From Turritopsis dohrnii (Eukaryota > Cnidaria > Hydrozoa > Anthoathecata > Oceaniidae), in assembly GCA_027922465.2 (NCBI GenBank), contig BQMF02000167.1:62001-126000 (forward strand): a stretch of 64,000 nucleotides of DNA. Reading direction: 5' to 3'. Both the position numbers and the translations under genes were made by a program. How positions within the stretch are numbered: the first letter of the stretch is position 1; every line of letters starts with the position of its first letter. The notes beneath the pieces were generated by a model, which was given only the letters and a program-made list of their open reading frames with translations, was not told the origin of the DNA and made no database searches. Shown one piece after another: positions 55,790 through 64,000 of the stretch.

Positions 55790-56880
55790 TGCAGCGTTTA
55801 CATGACATCGTTGCCGAATTCGCAAATTTGGTCAAATTAGGACTTCTAGTTGACCAATTTTCATGAAAATTTGCACAGAGCACAATTGAAAGGTGCTGAT
55901 TTCGAATTTGACAATGATTTTGCCAGGTTGGTCTAAAATTGGGCAATTTAGGCCAAATTTGGACCAAATTTCGAAAATTCTTCAATTTTCACAAAAATTT
56001 GCACGGATCACATTTGAAAGGTGCTGATTTCGAATTTGACAATGATATTGCCAGGTTTGACTAAAATTGGACAATTTAGGCCAAATTTGGACCAAATTTT
56101 GAAAGTTCTTCAATTTTCATGAAATTTTGCACGGATCACATTTGAAAGGTGCTGATTTCAAATTTGACAATGATATTGCTAGGTTTGACTAAAATTGGCC
56201 AATTAAGGCCAAATTTGGACCAAATTTCGAAAGTTCTTCAATTTTCATGAAATTTTGCACGATCACATTTGAAAGGTGCTGATTTCAAATTTGACAATGA
56301 TATTGCCAGGTTTGACTAAAATTGGCCAATTTAGGCCAAATTTGGACCAAATTTCGAAAGTTCTTCAATTTTCATGAAATTTTGCACGATCACATTTGAA
56401 AGGTGCTGATTTCAAATTTGACAATGATATTGCCAGGTTTGACTAAAATTGGCCAATTTAGGCCAAATTTGGACCAAAGTTCGAAAGTTCTTCAATTTTC
56501 ATGAAATTTTGCACGGATCACAATTGAAAGGTGCTGATTTCGAATTTGACAATTATTTTGCCAGGTTTTACTAAAATTGGCCAATTTAGGTCAAATTTGG
56601 ACCAAATTTAGAAAGTTCCTCAAATTTCAAAAATTTTTGCGCCGATCACATTTGAAAGGTGCTGATTACGAATTTGTCAGTCATTTTGTCAGATTTGACC
56701 AGAAATGGGTAATTCGGGCCAAATTTGGATCAAACTTAGAAAGTTCTGCAGTATTCATAAACATTTCTACAACGCACAATTAGAAGTTGCTGATTTTGAA
56801 TTTGCCAGTCATTTTATTAGATTTGAACATAATTTGGCAATTCGGCAACGTTGTATTTTTGAGACTAAATATGCATCGTT
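55790..56880 (+). repeat. 127-128-bp satellite array, about 8 units
   Basis: The marker aggtgctgat starts at 55891, 56019, 56147, 56274, 56401, 56529 and 56657, and a diverged aagttgctgat at 56784, i.e. spacing of 128, 128, 127, 127, 128, 128, 127-128. Inner units are nearly identical and the outermost are diverged, as expected for unequal exchange. The unit is not a multiple of three, so long frames across it are accidental. It contains gccaaatttggaccaaattt and ttgcacggatcaca. No known satellite was recognised. Confidence 0.92.
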
Positions 56881-57590
56881 GTGTTGCGTCCTGAAGTCTT
56901 CAAGCCAAGCGGCTTCTTCTTCCTTGTTTATATCATAATCCTTAAGTGTTGTCTATATTCGTAAAAACTGGATTCAAACTGGAAAAAGAAAAATCATTTT
57001 TGCTGGTAAGGGGGAGGAACCGTAAAAAACATGCTCAACCTATTATATTAGTTTTCATGCTCAATTGATAACGAAACATAACATAGGTATATTAAGTGAT
57101 CATTCACCAAGTTGCTGTTGCTAGGGAGAACGACCACCGTTGCTAAGGTAATTTTGAAATATCCTTCGTTATACGAATTCATTTCTACAGCTAACGAAAG
57201 AATATGAAAACGTAAGTGGTACCAGTAGGACTCGTTTTCGTGTTATTCAGTGAAATTAAAAAGCATCTTAGTTTCCAGCTCCCTTTACCCTTTAACCGGG
57301 GGATTTCCACAAAGAGAAACTTGCGTAAGTTAAAACAACTGTTCAAAAATGTTTTCGAGTGGAAGGTCGAAAAAAAGTAGGTGCGTGACATCGCGCGCCT
57401 TGGGTTAGTTTAGCAGCGCAATCTGTCACGCTGCTACTGATTTACATATTGAGAAGACTGTCAAACGTATGCTGAAAAGGTTGAGCAATGTTATCTCGAG
57501 TAGGTGGTTTTCTGAATCATTGAACTGTGCACTTCTCAACACTGGCTGCTCTGCAAAGGTGGATTAAATTGGCTAAAGTGCTGCAGGGAT
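56881..57590. other. No gene recognised
   Basis: Sequence between the satellite and the copia pol remainder. It includes gttgctgttgctagggagaa and a locally GC-richer patch (57360-57430). No coding block on either strand. Confidence 0.4.
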
Positions 57591-57841
57591 ACACTTCCGG
57601 TGGATACTGATCTTCAAGAATCTTCTAGTTGCAAATTTTTAAATTGGGAGATGGTAAAACATACTCATCAATCAAAGAAGATTAAGCTACAACATACATC
57701 AAATGGGCAATACTGTATACCATTGACCCCAAAACAGATTATTGTTAGCCAAACAAAATCGCAAAACGTTAGCGTTACATTCCTTACTAATGATAAGAAA
57801 TCAAATGATAAGCAGGCAATAGCCAATCAGGCACTTTCATG

Positions 57842-58600
57842 AGATGCGTGCAATAGCACGCACACACACACACATGAAACAATTTGCACGTGTTTCATTA
57901 TTATTTGGTCTGCAGAGCAGCATCAGATTTTGCACATTCCTCACCTACTAAAAGTACAACAAGTTCATGGGCTGAAAAGTTATTCCTTGTGGTTGTACTT
58001 TAATTTATTTTTATGGCGTATAACAATTCTCCTATGACATCTTAATTTAGAATTTTCTTATCTTACGTAGATAGTACGTGCTTCTCGCACGCAAGTAACA
58101 TTAAGGCAGTTTTCCACTAGGTGAATAATGTCGCGTTGAAAAATTTCTTTGCAATCTCATTGGTTCACTAAACCGAGAGATCATTGCTGCGACATTCAAA
58201 TTGCAGAAAATCTTTCCGCTGCGACATTCAAATTGCAGAAAATCTTTCCGGTGCAACATTCTTCATCTAGTGGAAAACCACCTTTAGTAAGTAAATGGCC
58301 ACCCTTTCTGTGATGCAATTTCAATAAAATGACTTATTAATTGTTTGGTCAGTGAAACTCTTCTAAAAAGTTTGTTATTATGAGATTTCAGCTGGTCATT
58401 ATAATGACATCAAAGTTTTTGAAAGGAATTTAAATAGATTAACGGGTAATGTGTAATGTACTTATTTTAGGCACATTTTCAATGGTTTTGTAAAGAACTT
58501 TTGTATTAACAAAAGATAATAACTATATAATCTGTTCGGTGGAGTACTATTCTTGGTAGTAAGACTTGTTCAAAGTCAACAAAATCATGGAACAAAATCA
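57842..58600. other. Insert splitting the copia integrase finger, with a MITE
   Basis: The copia frame stops at KQAIAN (about 57830) and resumes at QFGHLID (about 58603). The insert begins with a (CA)n run (57858-57875) and holds the MITE at 58104-58283. Its own boundaries and class are not clear. Confidence 0.45.
58101..58286. mobile_element. Harbinger-type MITE, TTA duplication
   Basis: Ends AGGCAGTTTTCCACTAG and complement of AGGTGGTTTTCCACTAG are flanked by TTA (58101-58103, 58284-58286). It is 180 bp with an internal direct repeat gctgcgacattcaaattgca (two adjacent copies at about 58187-58250). Non-coding. Confidence 0.8.
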
Positions 58601-60344
58601 ATCAAGCAATTTGGACATCTGATCGATCCCAACAAACTTGTTAAACTTTTGCACGATGCAAACATGAATAATAAAGAACTAAAAGATTAAATAGAATCTG
58701 TGACAAAGCAGTGTGACAAGTGCATACGTTTCAAGAAGGCAAGATCGCGACCTGTAGTCTCCCTCCCATTAGCGAATGATTTCAATGATTGTTTAGCGTT
58801 GGATCATCACAATTGATGAAAAGACCCACACCATTCTTCATATGATAGATGTATTAAGCCATTACAGTTCTGCTTCAGTGATCAAATCAAAGGAAAAAGA
58901 AGTCATTATTGATGCTATTTTGAAAAATTGGGTTGCAATCTTTGGGGTACCTCAAAAGATTTTCTCTGACAACGGAAGAGAATTGAACAATGCTCTTCTT
59001 CGAGATATAGCTGAGTTGCTTGGTTCGTCAGTAGCAACCACTGCCGCTGAATCACCTTAGTCCAATGGAATTGTCGAGCAACATAATGCCCTTCAAAACA
59101 TGGTTTTGAAGATTGTTGATGATGTTCAATGCTTGCTTGAGAATGCTCTTGTATGGGCAATAAGTGCAAAGAACCCTCTGCATAATAACCTTGGTTATTA
59201 TCCCAACCAACCTTGTCTTGGAAGAAACCTCAATCTATCATCAGTCCTGACACATCAGTTTGCCCTACAAATGGAAACAGCAAGTGAATTGATCGCTTCT
59301 CGAATGAACGCATTACATTGAGCCAGACAGGCATTCATCCAAAGTGAATCATCAAAACAAAATCAAACAAGCCCTTAACAGACAAACCATTACGAGTGAG
59401 GATTTTGCAATTGGGGATTAAGTTTACTACAAACGTAGCAATGACAAAGAATGGAGAGGACCAGGAATCATTCTTGGCATTGATGGAACATTAATTTTTG
59501 TTCGACATGGTGGAACATTTCATCGTGTCAGTCCTTGCCATCTCCAGCACGTTGTTGATGAAACCAAGGGAAGTATTATGGCAGAGATTGAGACTTGATC
59601 TTGACAGAAAGAGAACAAGGAGCAATACAAATGGAACAGATAATAGCCCCAAGAGATGAAGAAGTGATAAGAATCGAACAGACACTGGTCCCTACAGAGA
59701 AAGGAGCAACACAAGTTGAACAACAAGCACCTAACCCAGCAGAACAAATTGAAGAAACAATCAAATCAACAATACAAAATCATGATCAAAATAAAACAGT
59801 TGGCACTGAACGCAATCAGAGAATTGAATCAACACCACATGCATCAAAAGAAATAAAAAAAACATTTCCATCACCTCGTCAACATACCACATTCCTTGAT
59901 CCTGACACAAATCAAATGGAAGAGTTTCTCGTAATTGGTCGAGCTGGTAAAGCAATAGGTGTCAATAGATGTTAGTTTAACTTGAAGAATCTTATAACAG
60001 GAAAATTGAAAGCAGAGATTGGGAACCCATCAGTGAAGTGTTGTACAATGCTGAAAATTCGGAGGCAGTAATGAAAGCAAAGGATATAGAACTATCAAAG
60101 TGGAAAGAATACAAGATGTTTACAGAAGTTGAAGATGAAAGTCAAGACACGATCCTGTCGTTACGTATTTACAGAGAAAAAGGATGAGGCAACAATTTCG
60201 TTAAAGCAAGACTTGTGGCAAAAGAATACGAAGAAGACAAGTCGTCGATTAGAACTGACTCTCCAAAAGTCAGCAAGCAAAATCTACGATTAATTTCATC
60301 AATTGCAACTAGCAACAATTGGAAAATCCATACTCTCAACATTT

Positions 60345-62309
60345 GTGACATGGAAAGCGAAAAGGCACCATTTGCCAGAAAATTACGCCTGTTTGCCGTA
60401 ATAAATTCTGCTGACTAAGCGTAATTTCCATGATAATTCACATTAAAATTACGCCGTAAGGAAGAGAAGCCATTGCAATTTTTCTTACGCTAGCGTAAGC
60501 TGTAAGCCGTAAGCCGTAATCCGTCAGCCGTAAGAAAAATTACGCTTACGTCAGCGTAATTTTCAAAATTCTTACGGCGTAAGGCATAAGAAAAACTTTA
60601 AAATTCTTACGCTAGCGTAAGAAGAATTACGCTTACGTAAGCGTAATTTTTAATAAAATAAATTTTATATCAAGTATTATACATTTTTTTGGAAAGCTTA
60701 TTTTTTGAAAAGCTCACATTAAGAATTTTGAGGTAAACATGATCAATATGTTTTATGATTATGAGTTTTCATGATCTTTCATGTACACAAATTAGCCGCT
60801 AATACAACGTTTTTGGAAAATAAATAGACTTCCCAGCCACTTCCTGAAAAAAAAGTTTCAGCAATAAAACTTTATAAAGGGGGAAACACAAGTCCATAAA
60901 ACTATTATTTCTTGTGATCATTATTCATAACATGAGTTTTAATTTTATGAAGTCAGTTTACAAATTATTTTTAAATGGTCGGCAGCTGAGGCTTTTTTTT
61001 GTTATTATAGCTACATTTACATCTTGCATATTTATTTGACTTTTACATATTCAAAGAGTGCACAAACAATGATACATCTAATGCAAATTTAATCTTTTGT
61101 TGCACACACATGTCAACATAATCAACTATCGTATTTTTCACTGATGTTCGAAAACTTTTTTATCTGGTTCTCATTCAGTTAAAGGTAAACATACAATCAG
61201 TTATTTCGAAAGTTACTAGGAATAGAAACCGTCCGCTTTAATTCTACTTTAAGTTGTTCGTTCGATGATCCCTTGTGGAAAACGTTTATATCTTTGTTTT
61301 CATAAAAATGTATGTTCACCGTTTCTAGCGATTTTTATTGACTTCTGTAACTTTATTCCGATAATAGTCTGGGACACAGGATGAGTGTAGGATGAATGAA
61401 AGGAAAGGGAAATGAATACATTTTAACGTCGGCTTGACGAGTTGCGAAAGTTCTCTTTAGAAATAGTCACCTTCATTTAAATAAAAATACACACCTGTTT
61501 CATTCAGTTTTTCATCATAAGGTTGAAGACGCTTTTCTGAAAGTTGTGGAAATCCGTAATCGGAATAAGATGTTATCAAGCATAATACTTTACTCCGAAA
61601 GTGTAACACAATAAATGATTATTCAAGCATAATTAACTTGAGTGTAACATTTTACTGTAATCAGTGGCAAATCCAAGAAAAAGTGAAAGGGCTTTTCTAA
61701 GGGTTTGTTTGCTTATTTAAAGTGTACTGTTAAAGTTATTTAACGAACCTTTAATAAAAAAAAACAACAAAAAACATTTCGTTTGATCGTTTTAGTCAAT
61801 CAATGGCAAGACACTTTTGACCACACTTTACGAAACTTCAAACTCCATGAAACTTCAATATACTGCACTTATTGTTTCGCCCATGTAGCCAAGGAAGTTA
61901 AGATTGAGAGAGTCGAGCTTTGCATTGGCGCTCAATCCTTGTGTTTGGGGTTCACAAGTTTAACGTGCCCCACTTGTTTACATTCTAAAATTAAAGACAA
62001 TGAACTTATTTTTCTTACGGCGTAAGAAATTTACTTTTTTTTAAAAATTACGCTTACGTAAGTGTAATTTTTGTAATACTTACGCCGTAAGCCGTAAGAA
62101 AAATTACGCTTACGTAAGCATAACTTTTAGAATTCTTACAGCGTAAGGCGTAAGCCGTAAGCCGTAAGAAAAACTTTAAAATTCTTACGCTAGTGTAAGA
62201 AGAATTACGCTTACGTAAGCGTAATTTTTAATAAAATAAATTTCTTACGCCGTAAGAAAAATAAAATTACGCGTAATATGAAAATGGTCCCTTTTCGCTT
62301 TCCATTCAC
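60345..62309. mobile_element. FB10 foldback element, TTACGC subfamily, damaged right end
   Basis: The left end GTGACATGGAAAGCGAAAAG is preceded by ATTT (60341-60344). The right end reads tttccattcac (one base short of the expected ccatgtcac) and is followed by AAAT, not ATTT. Arms at 60380-60650 and 62020-62285; core as in FB4/FB7 but with additional sequence at about 61010 and 61095 that FB4/FB7 lack. The 80-codon plus frame is at 61783-62025. The left flank is copia RT but the right flank is not, so DNA beyond the right end was exchanged or lost after insertion. Confidence 0.88.
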
Positions 62310-62829
62310 AAATATGGATGGGTGTAGAAACTTGCTGGAAAGTAAAGTTAGCAGAGGTATTTACAGTGTTTATAGTACAAAATCTACTGGAAAATACAGA
62401 GAGTTTAGCAGTTTTATGTATTTCAGTTTATAAAAATGGTAGCGAAACTGTTTTATAAATATTATATGTTTGTGCTGGAAAGTAAATAAAGTGATAGTAA
62501 TTTGTTTACAGGTATGAATATAGAAGTAAAGAGTTTAGAAGTGTTTGAAAATGGATGCAGAAGATGATCAATGCTGTTTACTAACATGTGAATTGGCAGT
62601 GAAAGGTATCCTATTTTGTTTGAAGTTAAACTAAAGTTGAAATATTATATATCTATTCAGTTAGAACACAGTTAGTATGATGCTGGATAAATAAAGAATA
62701 AAGGGTTGTTTACTGTTGTGTTTTGAATTAGCCAGAGGAGATTTGAACTCAGATTAAAAATGTTAATGTTTTCATTTGTTATAAACTCCTTAGCTATATA
62801 TAGAAATTCTGTCATTACGTTTGTGTTTT
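62310..62829. other. No gene recognised
   Basis: AT-rich sequence right of FB10. It does not continue the copia reverse transcriptase. Confidence 0.5.
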
Positions 62830-63905
62830 TAATTATTACTAGCCGCCAAGGCGGCGTCGCTCGCCGCCCATGTTCAGCATGCGTTGACTTCACGAAAAAT
62901 AAAATTAAGGAATTGGCAACCGAAAGTGTTACCATGTTGTAGAGCTCGAAAAACTGATTAAAAAAATGTATGGGATCGTTCCGCTACGATCAACCGTTAC
63001 AGAGATATCATTCTTCAAAGATTTTGATGACGTCACAGACCCCTCCCAAAAAAGTTAGACCCAAATTTTTTGTCACCCCATCGCCTGTATCGCGGACCCG
63101 AAAAAACGTCAGTTATCCTAGCGACAGATTCGAAATCAAATATCAAATATCAGTTTAAACAATGGTTCCAAAAAACCCCAAATTTCATGTGTTATTTATT
63201 TGCACTCAAAACGTAGAGAGAAAAAAACTTTTTATTAGCTTTTGTTTTAAAAACGTTACGCGCTCTAACATGGGTGCTATCAAACAGGGGGAAAATGGTT
63301 TCTCTTCTTAAAAAGTTCACACGGAGGAGAGAAAAAAGGCACGTGCTAAATGAATAAATAGAATAAAAAAACGTTCGATTAGAACGCTTAACAATTAAAA
63401 GAACAAATTAAATTATTAAAAGAAAAGCAAAAAAAAAATTAAAACATTTTCTTTTGATATGATACTCTTTTTTTACCTATCGGTTTTTAAACATTTTGAT
63501 TGCTCAAAAAAAAAAGTTCACCCGTCTCAGACAGTCAGGCAAGAGTTAGTGGCAAACCGAACATATGCTGCCACGTTCTGCCACTGCTGCTTTTTGTCCA
63601 AAATATTTAATCAGTTAGTGACTTTGTATTTAGTTGATGTACTGTTTTCAAAGCCAAGTCAATAATGTGGAATATAAAACTAACAATAATGATAAAAACA
63701 AAACGTTATTCCTATTAGTTCATCAGCCAAAAAAAGTCACGTTCGATTGGGGTTGCAATGTATTTGCTTCGAACTCACGTCGCACACAAAAAAAGAAATA
63801 ATTTCGCTCACAACTCAATCTACCATTTTGCGTGACTTACAAACAAACAAACAAACAAACAAACAAACAGACAGACAGACAGAGAATCGGCTATTAATAT
63901 ATAGA
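62830..63905. repeat. Unclassified dispersed repeat with GC-rich start and (CAAA)n(CAGA)n tail
   Basis: It starts attactagccgccaaggcgg followed by a GC-rich segment unlike its surroundings (62840-62885), contains a TGACGTCA palindrome (63028-63035), and ends in tandem caaa then caga (63841-63882) and cggctattaatatatagat. The start (attactagccg) and end (cggctattaatat) are roughly complementary. A retroposon or Helitron-like element is possible; no coding block identifies it. Confidence 0.45.
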
Positions 63906-64000
63906 TTCATAAGGTAAATGCATTCTTGAAGTTTCTTTTAGTTTGTTTTGCTTTCTTTCAATATCATCATAGTATGCTTAGGTTTTTTGTATATATGTTA

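Larger units (their letters stand above)
49565..60344 (+). mobile_element. Ty1/copia retrotransposon, broken by M5, hAT-B, MITE and FB10
   Basis: Order gag (49588), CCHC knuckle, [gap], integrase (58600-59590), then reverse transcriptase start (59990-60344). Integrase before RT is the copia order. The protease and part of pol are missing or displaced between 52520 and 57590, where hAT-B and a satellite lie. FB10 truncates the RT, whose remaining part is not found after 62309. LTRs were not identified. Confidence 0.75.
57591..60344 (+). pseudogene. Copia pol: integrase and start of reverse transcriptase
   Basis: 57600-57840 reads NWEMVKHTHQSKKIKLQHTS, GQYCIPLTPKQI, KKSNDKQAIAN, the region before integrase. 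An insert of about 760 bp (57842-58600) follows. Then FGHLIDPNKLVKLLHD, CDKCIRFKKARSRPVVSLPL (second half of the HHCC finger), MIDVLSHYSSASVIKSKEKE, VPQKIFSDNGRELNNALLRD (catalytic Asp) and SNGIVEQHNALQ (catalytic Glu), with VFVRHG-like and HRVSPC-like C-terminal motifs. RT begins about 59990: LSKWKEYKMFTEVEDESQDT and, in another frame, LVAKEYEEDKSSIRTDSPKV. FB10 cuts it at 60345, before the YxDD active site. Many stops. Confidence 0.75.

Noticed and set aside
55683..55985. 100-codon minus-strand frame in the satellite
   Set aside because: It runs through the (ACT)n run and repeat units of 128 bp, not a multiple of three; no conserved protein.
59491..59764. Overlapping minus-strand frames rich in Leu/Ser/Cys
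   Set aside because: They are shadows of the Gln/Glu-rich linker of the copia pol on the plus strand.
57858..63882. (CA)n and (CAAA)n/(CAGA)n runs as LINE tails
   Set aside because: No adjacent reverse-transcriptase sequence or target duplication supports this; kept only as parts of the surrounding entries.

Overview
The window is AT-rich animal DNA made almost entirely of nested transposable elements (TEs) around one recognisable host gene. Eukaryotic signs: spliced exons with GTAAGT-type donors, non-LTR and Ty1/copia retroelements, hAT, Harbinger, pogo and TTAA-site DNA transposons, a 128-bp satellite and tRNA-derived SINE parts. The TE mix (THAP-bearing TTAA elements, HIRAN-like, MADF and HECT-like proteins) and base composition suggest a cnidarian, perhaps a hydrozoan. 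That is inference; no species marker was seen.

Host gene: three minus-strand exons (45389-45505, 36733-36885, 35822-36019) join in frame into part of a Ste24/ZMPSTE24-type CAAX prenyl protease. The 8.5-kb intron 36886-45388 holds a non-LTR retrotransposon, itself split by a TTAA element, itself split by a foldback element. The exon with the HExxH zinc site and the first exons were not found.

Layout. 1-3.9 kb: element fragments, then a pogo/Tigger transposon with transposase and a HIRAN-like gene. 4.8-11.5 kb: recombinase relic, a UBZ/HECT-like relic and a cysteine-rich repeated-family gene, with FB2 and M1 inserted. 11.8-14 kb: LINE 3' end and truncated FB3. 14.6-28.5 kb: hAT-A, split by a Harbinger element (carrying FB4), M3 (carrying FB5), a SINE-like element, a MITE and FB6. 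29.2-35.5 kb: hAT-C with FB7, and MITEs. 35.8-45.5 kb: host exons and TE-filled intron. 46.7-49.5 kb: decayed FB9 and M2. 49.6-60.3 kb: a copia element broken by M5, hAT-B, a satellite and a MITE. 60.3-62.3 kb: FB10. 62.8-63.9 kb: an unclassified repeat.

Two groups stand out. The FB elements (FB1-FB10) share a middle region and GTGAC ends, but their arms are arrays of short palindromes that differ completely between subfamilies (AAACGTTT, TTACCGGTAA, CTTACGTAAG, ATAACGTTAT, ATTAACGATAAT). They make 4-bp A/T duplications and all intact copies sit inside other TEs. The M elements (M1-M5) sit between TTAA duplications, start AGRRR, and each has a THAP or THAP-like exon entering from one end; where the opposite end survives it carries a second, acidic exon. 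In M1 that partner resembles the zinc-binding intracellular ballast domain of P2X7 receptors. M4 and M5 have a THAP-like exon in which three expected zinc-ligand cysteines are replaced.
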